Origin: Candidatus Kuenenia stuttgartensis | GTDB lineage: Bacteria; Gemmatimonadota; Gemmatimonadetes; Gemmatimonadales; Gemmatimonadaceae | Reading direction: 5' to 3' | NCBI GenBank assembly: GCA_943330235.2 | Contig: CALQGY020000011.1 | Location: 1-56,955 of the forward strand | DNA length: 56,955 bases | Shown: positions 1-8,017 of the stretch, in pieces | How the letters are laid out: each line of letters starts with the position of its first letter | Position numbering within the stretch: position 1 is the stretch's first letter | Notes under the pieces: generated by a model | What the model saw: the letters and a program-made list of their open reading frames with translations, nothing else | Database searches by the model: none | Told to the model about the DNA's origin: nothing | Program-made: the position numbers and the translations under genes

Positions 1-1134
1 GAGGGCTCAGAGGGCGCGGCGGTACTGGCTGCGGCGGAGGGGGCTCGGGGGGCGTTCGCTGCGGCGGCGGAGTGGGTGGTGGGGGTGAGGAGCGCGGACA
101 TGAATGGGGTGGGGGTGGGGGAGGGCTTGTTGGCCACGCTGCTGCGTCGCGGGCATTTCTGTGAGGAGGCGCCGCGCGACCTCTTGGCGCGTGCCGAGCG
201 GGCGATGGTTCGCGAAGCGGCGGTGCTCACCGAGCAGGTGGCGACGTCGTTTGATGGCGACTGGTCGCGGGCGCAGGCGGCGATGGCGGCGGACCGCCCC
301 GCGGCCACTGAGTACTACGACACCTTTGTGCGGCGCTGGAACACGGTGCGTGCGGCGGCGATGGCGCAGGATGTGGTGACGTGGCCGGAGTGGCCGATTC
401 GCTACGTGCCCATTCCCGCGTGGGCGCGCGCGGCGCAACCGCAGTTGTATTGGCTCTTCTATCGGTCGCCGGCACCGTTCGATCCGTACACCGTGTACGA
501 CTACGTGGTGGCGCCGGTGGAGCCCGACATGTCGCCCGACGACCAGCAGCAGCGCCTGGCCGCGTGGAACCACAGCACGATCATGCTCAATCACGTGGTG
601 CATCACGGCGGCATCGGGCACCATGTGCAGAACTGGCATGCGGTGCATCGTTCGTCGTCGCGCGTGGGCACGATTGCGGCGGTGGATGCCGCGAGTCGCA
701 TTGGCATGTTTCTGGGCGGTAGCATGGCGGAAGGGTGGGCGTGCTATGCCACGCAGCTGGCCGAGGAGCTGGGCGTCTTCACTCCGTTGGAGCGTTTGTC
801 GGAGCAGCACACGCGCGTGCGGCAGGTGGCGCGGGCGATTGTCGACTTACGGCTGCATCTGGGTGACTGGTCTTTTGATGACGGCGTTGCGTACTACCGG
901 TCGCAGGTCGGGATGAGCGCGGACATGGCGGCTGGGGAGACGACGAAGAACAGCATGTTCCCGGCCACGGCGTTGATGTACTGGTTGGGGACGCAGGGCA
1001 TTCTGGATCTGCGCGCCGAGCAGCGCGCGGCACGCGGCGCGTCGTTTTCGCTGCGCGCCTTTCACGACGACCTGCTGGGCCGCGGCGCGATTCCCGTGTC
1101 GCTGGTGGCACGACTCATGGCGAGCGAGCAATGA
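1..1134 (+). CDS. DUF885 family protein (putative metallopeptidase), 5' partial
   Basis: The frame is open from base 1 with no stop, so the start lies outside the window. The visible 377 residues are the C-terminal part of a family that normally runs to about 550-600. Two family hallmarks are present: a histidine-rich HHGGIGHH segment near 601-624 and an EGWACYATQLAEELG segment near 730-774. In DUF885 proteins these resemble the His/Glu metal site of zinc peptidases, and some members are described as dipeptidase-like or peptide-hydrolysing; that role here is inferred. The stop overlaps the start of the peptide-type binding protein (ATGA at 1131-1134), so the genes are probably translated together. 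That fits peptide cleavage and import. An internal GTG at 76 could be mistaken for the start, but nothing supports it. Confidence 0.85.
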   Translation, partial: EGSEGAAVLAAAEGARGAFAAAAEWVVGVRSADMNGVGVGEGLLATLLRRGHFCEEAPRDLLARAERAMVREAAVLTEQVATSFDGDWSRAQAAMAADRPAATEYYDTFVRRWNTVRAAAMAQDVVTWPEWPIRYVPIPAWARAAQPQLYWLFYRSPAPFDPYTVYDYVVAPVEPDMSPDDQQQRLAAWNHSTIMLNHVVHHGGIGHHVQNWHAVHRSSSRVGTIAAVDAASRIGMFLGGSMAEGWACYATQLAEELGVFTPLERLSEQHTRVRQVARAIVDLRLHLGDWSFDDGVAYYRSQVGMSADMAAGETTKNSMFPATALMYWLGTQGILDLRAEQRAARGASFSLRAFHDDLLGRGAIPVSLVARLMASEQ

Positions 1135-2783
1135 ACCGATGGCCGCGGGCGCGCCGAGGCGCGCTGGGGATGTTGGCGATGGCGATGGCGTGCGGGCGCG
1201 GCGACCGTGCTGCCGGTAACGGTGGTGGCGGGAACGCAGGCGCCGGTGCGAGCTCGGGTGCGTCAAACGAGCTGCTCATCGTCGGCTATGATCGCGAGCC
1301 GGATACCATGAATCGCTATGCCACGCACATTCTCGAAGACATCGAGTCGTGCGTGGTGGAAGGGTTGGTGACCAACGACGAGCGCATGAACATCGTGCCG
1401 TTGCTGGCCGCCGAAATTCCCACACTGCAGAATGGTGGCGTGCGCGTACGCGCGGATGGCGGCATGGACGTCACGTGGAAGCTGCGCCCCGGCGTCACGT
1501 GGCACGACGGCCGCGCGCATACGTCGGCCGATGTGCAGTTCACGGTCGCGGCCATCAACAAGGGCGACTGGAAGCCGGAGAGTGTGGACGGGTTTGACCG
1601 GATCACGTCCGTGGATACGCCAGATTCGCTCACGGCGATTGTGCACTACAAGGAAGTGTACGCGCCGTACCGCTTGCAGTTCGTGCGTGGCACGCTGCCC
1701 AAGCATGTCTTGCAGGGGCGCGATCTCAACTCGGCCAACGATTACAACCGCGCGCCGCTAGGCACCGGGCCGTATCGCGTGGCTGAATGGAAGACGGGCG
1801 AGTACATCGTGCTGGAGCGCGTGCCCAATTACTGGCGCGGTGCGCAGTATCCGAAGATCAAACGGTTGCTGTTCAAGTTCCTGGCCAACACCACCACGCG
1901 CATCAACCAGTTGAAGTCGGGCGAAGTCCACATGGTGGCGCTGGTGCCGTGGGACAAGGTGCGCGAGCTGCGGCCCGTGTCGTCGTTGCGCTTGAATCAG
2001 GTCGTGGGGAACGGCTACGAGCATGTGTCGCTGAACGAGAAGCGGTTCGCGCCGTTCCGTGAAGTCGCGGTGCGGCAGGCGCTCTCGCACGCGGTGGACC
2101 GCGAGTTGCTGGTGCGCACACTGCTTGATAGTCTGGTGCAGGTGGTGAATGGTCCCATCCAGCCGCTCTCGCCGGTGTATGAGCCAGCCGTGCGCACGTA
2201 CGGATATAATCCCGCCACCGCGCGGTCGATGCTGGACGCTGCCGGATGGAAACCGGGCGCTGACGGTATTCGCGTCAAAGGTGGCGTGCGTCTGTCGTTC
2301 ACGATCATCACGCAGGCTGGCTTTGCCATTCGCGAGAACGTCGCGCAGGCGATGCAGCAGCAGTTTCGCGATGTCGGCGTTGAGGCGAAGGTGCAGCTGG
2401 TGGATGGCACCTCCATCAGCAGCCTCTGGTTCAACGGCGACTTTGACGCCATGCTGCACTGGTGGCAGCAGGGTGCCGATCCGGAAATCACGTTGTTCTT
2501 TGCCGCTGATCGCATGCCGCCGGCGGGTCGCAACATCAACTACCTCGCGGATGCCGCGCTCACCACGCTGCTGTATCAGTCGGACCGCACCGTCGATGAG
2601 GCCAAGCGTGCGGCGTTGCTGAAAGAGGCGCAGCGTCGGGTGGCCGAGCTGGCACCGGAGATCCCGTTGTACAACACGGCGAAGGTGGATGCCATTCCTG
2701 CGCGCCTGCAGCACTTCACCGGCAACCCCACGAATGCGGGGCCATTCTGGAACGTGCATGAGTGGGAGCTGGTCGCGAAGTGA
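1131..2783 (+). CDS. ABC transporter substrate-binding lipoprotein, SBP family 5 (peptide/nickel type)
   Basis: A 550-residue solute-binding protein of the DppA/OppA type. The N-terminus has a basic stretch and a hydrophobic run ending in LAMAMAC, a lipobox, so it should be a lipoprotein facing the periplasm. A low-complexity Gly/Ala linker (about residues 25-45) precedes the family-5 domain, which shows typical motifs such as LRPGVTWHDG, SADV and the central GTGPYR. The length is usual for the family. The start overlaps the stop of the DUF885 gene by four bases, and two permease genes follow. The ligand is probably an oligopeptide, inferred from family and from the peptidase-like neighbour; nickel or sugar ligands cannot be excluded. 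Confidence 0.92.
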   Translation: MNRWPRARRGALGMLAMAMACGRGDRAAGNGGGGNAGAGASSGASNELLIVGYDREPDTMNRYATHILEDIESCVVEGLVTNDERMNIVPLLAAEIPTLQNGGVRVRADGGMDVTWKLRPGVTWHDGRAHTSADVQFTVAAINKGDWKPESVDGFDRITSVDTPDSLTAIVHYKEVYAPYRLQFVRGTLPKHVLQGRDLNSANDYNRAPLGTGPYRVAEWKTGEYIVLERVPNYWRGAQYPKIKRLLFKFLANTTTRINQLKSGEVHMVALVPWDKVRELRPVSSLRLNQVVGNGYEHVSLNEKRFAPFREVAVRQALSHAVDRELLVRTLLDSLVQVVNGPIQPLSPVYEPAVRTYGYNPATARSMLDAAGWKPGADGIRVKGGVRLSFTIITQAGFAIRENVAQAMQQQFRDVGVEAKVQLVDGTSISSLWFNGDFDAMLHWWQQGADPEITLFFAADRMPPAGRNINYLADAALTTLLYQSDRTVDEAKRAALLKEAQRRVAELAPEIPLYNTAKVDAIPARLQHFTGNPTNAGPFWNVHEWELVAK

Positions 2784-2834
2784 TGCGATTGGTGCGATGG
2801 GTACGATTGGTGCGCGGTTGATGCGGGTGGGCGT

Positions 2835-3782
2835 ATGTGGCGAGTAGTCGGGCGGCGCTTCGCACAGGCCGTCCCGCTGCTGCTTGGGATTTCGCTGGTG
2901 CTCTTCGGGTTGCTGCACCTCGCCCCCGGAGGGCCGCTGTCGACGTACCTCGAGAACCCGAATGTGCGCCCCGAAGACATCGAGCGGCTGCGGCGGGCCA
3001 TGGGACTGGACCGTCCGCTGGGCGTGCAGTATGTGTCGTGGTTGTCGGCATTCGTGCGTGGCGATTGGGGATACAGCTACGCCGACGGTCGACCGGTTCT
3101 CGAGCGGGTGCTTGAACGCATCCCGGCCACGCTGGAGCTCGTTGGCGTGGCGGTCGCCGCGGCGCTCGCGCTGGCGGTACCGGTGGGCGTGTTCTCGGCG
3201 ACGCGTCGCGGAGTGGATCGCATCACCAGCGTACTGGCCGTGGCCGGCATTTCCCTGCCGGTCTTCTGGTTCGGGCTGGTGTTGCAGTTGATCTTCGCTG
3301 GCGCACTGGGGTGGCTGCCGTCGTCCGGTCGCCAATCGTTTGGCGACGGCGGTGTGGTCGATCGTCTGTCGCATCTCGTGTTGCCGGCCATCGTGCTGGC
3401 GGTCGCGCTGGCGGCGGGGTGGTCGCGCTATCTGCGGCGCGCGATGCGCGAATCACTTGCACAGCCGTTTGTCGACATCGCGCGCGCACGCGGCTTGTCG
3501 GAGCGTCGACTGCTGTGGCAACACGCGCTGCCGTTAGCGTTGCCGACGTTTGTCACGGTGGTGCTGCTGGACGCGTCCATGCTGGCCTCGGGCGCTGTGG
3601 TCACGGAGAGTCTGTTCGGCTGGCCCGGGATCGGGAGCCTCTTCACCGAATCGCTGGCCAAGCGCGACTACGCGGTGCTGATGGCGTTCCTGATGGTGGG
3701 ATCGGTCGCGGTGCTATCGTTCAATTTGATGGCGGACGTGTTGGTGCTATGGCTTGATCCGCGCACTCGGCAGGGCGAGTAG
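2835..3782 (+). CDS. ABC transporter permease, DppB/OppB type
   Basis: A 315-residue inner-membrane permease. It has the N-terminal helix and periplasmic loop typical of DppB (LLHLAPGGPLS, then a GLDRPLGVQY loop), six predicted membrane segments, and the EAA loop in the form ARARGLSERRLLWQHALP near residues 215-235 that contacts the ATPase. It ends directly at the start of the next permease (TAG then ATG at 3783). A 51-base spacer separates it from the binding-protein gene. That spacer carries imperfect repeats of a GATTGGTGCG-like motif and nothing else recognisable. No strong ribosome binding site is seen; the ATG at 2835 gives the normal family N-terminus. Confidence 0.93.
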   Translation: MWRVVGRRFAQAVPLLLGISLVLFGLLHLAPGGPLSTYLENPNVRPEDIERLRRAMGLDRPLGVQYVSWLSAFVRGDWGYSYADGRPVLERVLERIPATLELVGVAVAAALALAVPVGVFSATRRGVDRITSVLAVAGISLPVFWFGLVLQLIFAGALGWLPSSGRQSFGDGGVVDRLSHLVLPAIVLAVALAAGWSRYLRRAMRESLAQPFVDIARARGLSERRLLWQHALPLALPTFVTVVLLDASMLASGAVVTESLFGWPGIGSLFTESLAKRDYAVLMAFLMVGSVAVLSFNLMADVLVLWLDPRTRQGE

Positions 3783-4601
3783 ATGCCGCGCATGCGTGGC
3801 GCTCGGTGGAGCGCGGCCTCGACGGCGACCGTAATGATGGCGGTATTGCTGGTGGCGGCGCTGATCGCGCCGTTGGTCGCGCCGTTCGCCATGGATGCGC
3901 TGGATCTCGCGCATCGACGCGCCGCGCCCTCGATGACGCACTGGTTCGGCACGGATGAACTGGGGCGTGATCTGCTGACGCGTGTGCTCTTCGGCGCGCG
4001 CGTGTCGCTGGCTATCGGTCTGGTGTCGGCGGCGATGAGTGTGGCCATTGGCGTCGCGGTGGGTGCGACCGCCGGCTACGCGCGGGGATGGACGGACGAT
4101 CTGCTCATGCGCGCCACCGATGCGATGCTGTGCATTCCGCGACTGCCGCTGCTCATGATTGCCGCGGCGTTCCTCCACCCCGGCGTGCCCCTGTTGGTGG
4201 CGCTGGTGGGCGTGGTGGGGTGGATGGAGACGGCGCGCGTGGTGCGGACGTCGGTGCAATCGCTGGCCACGCGCGACTTCGTTACCGCGGCGCGCGCAAC
4301 GGGGGTGACTTCGCTGCGCGTGTTGGTGCGACACGTGCTCCCGGGTGTGGTGCCCGTGGCGACGGTAGCCACGACCTTAGCGATTGGTCGTGGCATTCTG
4401 TTGGAAAGTGCGCTGAGCTTTTTCGGTGTGGGCGTGCAGCCGCCCACCGCCAGTTGGGGCAACATGTTGTATCAGGCGCAAAGCACCATGACCAGCGAAC
4501 CGTGGCTGGCCATCTTCCCCGGGCTGATGATTTTCATCACCGTGCTCTCCTGCAACGCCGTTGGCGACGCCCTCGGCGCCTCACCGACGGCACGGTCGTA
4601 G
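3783..4601 (+). CDS. ABC transporter permease, DppC/OppC type
   Basis: A 272-residue inner-membrane permease that should pair with the preceding DppB-type protein. Hallmarks are the HWFGTDELGRDLLTRVLFGAR segment near residues 52-72, the EAA loop (ATRDFVTAARATG, near residues 163-175), and the C-terminal ESALSFFGVG and PPTASWGNML motifs. It begins with no gap after the upstream permease. The operon ends here: the next gene is on the other strand, so the one or two ATPase subunits such importers need are not encoded in this window. They may lie upstream of base 1, or a shared ATPase may be used. About 110 bases downstream hold no recognisable feature. Confidence 0.93.
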   Translation: MPRMRGARWSAASTATVMMAVLLVAALIAPLVAPFAMDALDLAHRRAAPSMTHWFGTDELGRDLLTRVLFGARVSLAIGLVSAAMSVAIGVAVGATAGYARGWTDDLLMRATDAMLCIPRLPLLMIAAAFLHPGVPLLVALVGVVGWMETARVVRTSVQSLATRDFVTAARATGVTSLRVLVRHVLPGVVPVATVATTLAIGRGILLESALSFFGVGVQPPTASWGNMLYQAQSTMTSEPWLAIFPGLMIFITVLSCNAVGDALGASPTARS

Positions 4602-4710
4602 CCGTAATCGCCTGCTGAGCGGCGACCGGACACGCCGTTTGCAACGCATCGTTCCACGCTTGTTTCCGCGCCTGTCCGCGTTCTCCGCGGCCTCCGAATC
4701 GGTCGCTGCG

Positions 4711-5643
4711 TCAGTACCCGCGATCGCGATCCACCACCCACGGCGGCGTGTCCCCGCGCTCGAATGCCGCGAGACACTCGAGGAATCCGGTGGCGGCGCC
4801 CGTGTGCGTGGTGAGCCCCGAGATATGCGGTGAGACCATCACGCGTGGATGACTCCAGAGCGGTGAGGTGGCGGGCAACGGCTCGACATCAAAGACATCG
4901 AGCGCCGCGCCGCGCAGCCATCCGGCATCGATGGCATCGGTGATGGCCGACTCGTCCACCACCGCGCCGCGGCCCGCGTTGATCAGCGTGGCGCCGGTGC
5001 AGCGCGACATCACGTCGCGCGAGAACAGTCCGCGCGTGGCGGTGGTGAGGGGCACCGTGAAGATGATCCAGTTGGCGTGCGGCACGAGCTCCGCCAGCGC
5101 GTCGACGCGTGCGAGCGCATGGAAGACGGCATCATCACCACGCCCGGTGCGGGAGACGCCGGTGACGTGCGCGCCGAGCGCCGAGAAGAGACGTGCGACG
5201 TTCGTGCCGATATCACCGGTGCCGACCACCAGGACGCGTGCACCGTGCAGCGTGTCGGTGTCGCGGGGCGCCCACTGATGCGCCGTCTGCGCGGTGTGGA
5301 GCTCAAGAATCTGCTGCGTGAAGGCGAGTGCGCGCGAGAGTGCCCACTCCGCGATACGCGGGCCGAACAACTCGGACGTCCGCGTGAGTAGAATCTCGCG
5401 CGGGAGTTCGTCGGGATAGAGCCATGAGTCGACACCCGCGCCGGTGCAGTGGACCCAGCGAATGTTACCCATGGTAGGCAGCGGCGGGCGACGGAAGCCG
5501 ATGTAGGTATCGCCCCACGCGAGATCATCGCTGGTGAGCTCGGTGTACTTGTTGCCGCGGATCTCGAGGTCGGGACGCGCGGTGCGGAGCAGCGCGGTGA
5601 GTTCCGCGTGGGCGTTAGCGCCGATGACGATGCGTTGAGTCAT
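4711..5643 (-). CDS. D-2-hydroxyacid dehydrogenase family protein (NAD-dependent)
   Basis: A 310-residue cytosolic oxidoreductase of the D-isomer-specific 2-hydroxyacid dehydrogenase family, which interconverts 2-oxoacids and D-2-hydroxyacids with NAD(P)H. Visible are the Rossmann motif GTGDIG (about residue 140), the catalytic Arg in NAGRGAVVDE, the Glu in DVFDVEPLP and the His in SPHISG. The ATG at 5643 is chosen because it gives the MTQRIVIGAN start; an in-frame extension of five codons exists. It is transcribed convergently to the ABC operon and divergently from the next gene. Substrate cannot be told from sequence; the short N-terminal substrate domain resembles glyoxylate/hydroxypyruvate reductase-like members. 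Confidence 0.9.
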   Translation of the reverse strand: MTQRIVIGANAHAELTALLRTARPDLEIRGNKYTELTSDDLAWGDTYIGFRRPPLPTMGNIRWVHCTGAGVDSWLYPDELPREILLTRTSELFGPRIAEWALSRALAFTQQILELHTAQTAHQWAPRDTDTLHGARVLVVGTGDIGTNVARLFSALGAHVTGVSRTGRGDDAVFHALARVDALAELVPHANWIIFTVPLTTATRGLFSRDVMSRCTGATLINAGRGAVVDESAITDAIDAGWLRGAALDVFDVEPLPATSPLWSHPRVMVSPHISGLTTHTGAATGFLECLAAFERGDTPPWVVDRDRGY

Positions 5644-5821
5644 GGCACAGCATGCCACGCGAACACAGCAGTCGGCAAGGGATCGTCACGTGCGAATTGA
5701 CGGCGATCAGTTTGCTTGACGAATGAATCGGTGTTGATCATGTGTTCAGTGCCTTCCGGAAATCCGGCCTGCTCCAGTCGAGCAGAGGCGTGGAGGGTCA
5801 CTCACGTCAATTGGAGGTCCT

Positions 5822-6406
5822 ATGTTCGCGTTTCGTCAGCGTCTCCCGTTTGCCCTGCTAGTCGCGTCGATGGGTCTGGCTTCGGCCGCCAACGGCCAGA
5901 CTGCACTCGCCCTGTCAGGTGGGGCGACAATCCCCACGGGGGATTTCCACTCGTATGCCAAGACGGGCTATGTGGGCAGCGTCGGCATCCTGTTTGCGGT
6001 CGGCCCCAAGGGGCTGTCGGTGGGCGCCGAGGGGTTGTACGGCAGCAACAATCACTCGGACGTGACCGGTGACAAGACCAATCTCAGTGGCGCGTTGGGC
6101 ACGGTCACCTATCGCATCGGGGATGCCGAAGAGATGGGCATGTTTGTGATCGGCAACCTTGGCGTGATGCGACATGCGTTCAAGTCGGACAATGCGCCCA
6201 GCACCGACGAGGCGAATTCGGGGGTGGCGTTCGGTGCGGGCGCTGGGGTGGTGGTCCCACGTGGGGACTTGAACTTCTTCATGGCCGTTCGCTATCTCGT
6301 GGCCGATGTCAAGGTTCACTATCTCGTGAACAGCAACAAGCACACCACGACCTCGTTCATTCCAATCCAGCTCGGATTGACGATGCCGCTGGGTTCCAAG
6401 AAGTAA
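5822..6406 (+). CDS. Small outer-membrane beta-barrel protein
   Basis: A 194-residue exported protein. A Sec signal peptide ends near ASAANGQ (about residue 26), and the mature part is a series of short amphipathic beta strands ending in a near-terminal aromatic/hydrophobic strand (IQLGLTMPLGSKK), as in 8-stranded OmpA/OmpW-like barrels. A good Shine-Dalgarno GGAGG (5813-5817) sits five bases before the ATG. A perfect 6-bp hairpin, CTGCTC-N5-GAGCAG (5769-5785), lies in the leader. The 3' end overlaps the end of the convergent histone-deacetylase-like gene by 50 bases. Role unknown; a structural or pore function is possible. The specific barrel family is not certain. Confidence 0.8.
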   Translation: MFAFRQRLPFALLVASMGLASAANGQTALALSGGATIPTGDFHSYAKTGYVGSVGILFAVGPKGLSVGAEGLYGSNNHSDVTGDKTNLSGALGTVTYRIGDAEEMGMFVIGNLGVMRHAFKSDNAPSTDEANSGVAFGAGAGVVVPRGDLNFFMAVRYLVADVKVHYLVNSNKHTTTSFIPIQLGLTMPLGSKK

Positions 6407-7325
6407 CGCGACTCCCCGAACCACCGACGAACGACGCGGCAACGGCGACGGTCCCGAGATGCACGGCCACGGTGTCGTGCACCTCTCGGCCGTAGCCGCC
6501 GGCGATGGTGATGCAAACGGGGAGGCCGATTTCGCGAGAGGCCTGCAGCACCATCGCATCGCGTCGGCGCAGTCCGTCGAAGGTGAGCTTGAGCCGCCCC
6601 AGGCGATCGCCCTCGTGCGGATCCGCGCCGGCGAGATATACGACCAGATCGGCGCGCGCCGCGTGCAGGACCCGCGGCAGGTGTTCATCCAGCAGCGCGA
6701 GATAGCCGTCATCACCGGCGCCGTCTTCGAGCTCGACATCGAGCGAACCAGGCACCTTGTGAAACGGAAAGTTCTTCGCGCCGTGCATGCTGAACGTGAA
6801 CACCGACGGATCATCGGCGAAGCAGGCGTGCGTGCCGTTGCCTTGGTGTACGTCGAGGTCGATGATGACGGCGCGGCGTATCCGTCCCAGATGCTGTAGA
6901 CGGCGCACGGCGACGGCCACGTCGTTGAACGTGCAGAATCCTTCGCCCCGATGCGGGAAGGCATGATGCGTGCCGCCGGCGAGGTTCATGGCAATGCCGT
7001 GATCCATGGCCGCCTCGCTGGCCTCGATGGTGCCACGGACGACCCGCCACGCCCGCTCCACAAATTCGGGTGACCACGGCAGCCCGATGCGCCGCTGTTC
7101 AGCGGCCGGCAGCGTACCGTCGGTGATCTGCTGCACGTAGTCGGCAGTGTGCACGCGCAGCAGATCGTCCAGCTCCGCGCGTGGTGGATTATGCAGATGC
7201 TCCGGCGCCACCAGCCCCGCGGCCAACACGCCCTCACGCAGCAGGGCGTACTTGGCCATCGGAAACCGATGGCCATCAGGCAGAGGAATGGCGTAGGCGG
7301 CCGAGGACCAGCAGTGGAGCGGCAT
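6357..7325 (-). CDS. Histone deacetylase-like (acetylpolyamine/acuC superfamily) zinc hydrolase
   Basis: A 322-residue cytosolic zinc-dependent amidohydrolase of the HDAC superfamily; bacterial members remove acetyl groups from polyamines, acetoin-related or other small substrates, or protein lysines. The His-His pair (GGTHHAF), zinc ligands Asp and His in DLDVHQGNGT, and the third zinc Asp in AGADPHEGD are all present, so it should be active. The start at 7325 gives the standard N-terminus (MPLHCW, then LPDGHRFPMAKY); a longer frame to 7466 lacks homology. No clear ribosome binding site is visible. The last ~17 codons run antisense into the preceding barrel gene. Substrate is not determinable from sequence. 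Confidence 0.92.
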   Translation of the reverse strand: MPLHCWSSAAYAIPLPDGHRFPMAKYALLREGVLAAGLVAPEHLHNPPRAELDDLLRVHTADYVQQITDGTLPAAEQRRIGLPWSPEFVERAWRVVRGTIEASEAAMDHGIAMNLAGGTHHAFPHRGEGFCTFNDVAVAVRRLQHLGRIRRAVIIDLDVHQGNGTHACFADDPSVFTFSMHGAKNFPFHKVPGSLDVELEDGAGDDGYLALLDEHLPRVLHAARADLVVYLAGADPHEGDRLGRLKLTFDGLRRRDAMVLQASREIGLPVCITIAGGYGREVHDTVAVHLGTVAVAASFVGGSGSRVTSWNPAASSIRAGLE

Positions 7326-7588
7326 CAGTCGTGGCGCGGGGTGACGGGATTGCAGAGGACGGACGGAGTACTCGCGGCGCGGTGGCTGGTCGGTCCGGAG
7401 CCACGGGACGATGGATTGCCGCGTGCACATCGGCAAGGGCAACCACGTTGCCGACAGGCTCGGCACGCGGGGAGCGTGATCGGCATTCGCACTTCGCTCG
7501 CGCGTCTGCCGCTCCGGTGCCAGCTTCCAGTCATCCCCGACGGCGGCCGGATTGCCGTTTACGTGTATACGCTCATCCTCAAGGGCTC

Positions 7589-8017
7589 ATGGCGTTTCGT
7601 GGAGTGGTCTTCGTTCGACGCGCGGTCATTGTGTCCGCCGCGGGCGCTCTGAGTCTCGGGGGCGCCGCGTGTGGTGAACGCGCGACGTCCGCGCGCGTGC
7701 GTGCCACGCGGGATACGTGGGTGTTGGTTGGTGTGGTGGAAACACCCAGTGCCGTTGGCGTGCGCGGTGCACGCGTTGCGGCGGAGGGTACGCTGACGGG
7801 GCGCGTTGAGAGTGTGGCGGACTCGCAGGGGCGTTTCGCGTTGTCGGTGCGTGACGATTCGGTGCGGCTCATGGCGGGGCATCTCGGCTTCGCGCAGGTG
7901 GCGGTGCCCGTGCGCGCGACGGGGGCCGAGTCTACGTTCGTGCGGGTGGTGTCAGAACCAACGGTGCTCGAGCTCGCGCCCGTTACCATTTCTCGGGGAT
8001 CTGGAGGGGGGCGATGA
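7589..8017 (+). CDS. Lipoprotein with one carboxypeptidase-regulatory-like (Ig-like) domain
   Basis: A 142-residue predicted lipoprotein. The ATG at 7589 yields a short basic N-terminus, a hydrophobic run and the lipobox LGGAAC. The rest is one beta-sandwich of the CarboxypepD_reg type: VLVGVVETPS near the front, a mid-domain DSQGRFALSV motif and the HLGFAQVAVPV strand. Such domains are common on surface proteins and in SusC N-termini and probably mediate contacts. A longer open frame back to 7181 has shadow-like composition and is not supported. The stop overlaps the start of the next gene (ATGA, 8014-8017), which carries two related domains, so the two products probably act together. Confidence 0.75.
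   Translation: MAFRGVVFVRRAVIVSAAGALSLGGAACGERATSARVRATRDTWVLVGVVETPSAVGVRGARVAAEGTLTGRVESVADSQGRFALSVRDDSVRLMAGHLGFAQVAVPVRATGAESTFVRVVSEPTVLELAPVTISRGSGGGR

Noticed and set aside
1758-3374. Minus-strand frame across the binding-protein and permease genes
   Set aside because: Antisense to two well-recognised ABC genes; no homology seen.
5915-6964. Minus-strand frame opposite the barrel gene and inside the HDAC-like gene
   Set aside because: A different frame of the same strand holds the HDAC motifs with all zinc ligands; this one has none.
7181-7588. Upstream extension of the regulatory-domain lipoprotein frame
   Set aside because: The extension overlaps the start of the divergent HDAC-like gene, is Arg/Pro/Ala-rich, and would bury the lipobox.
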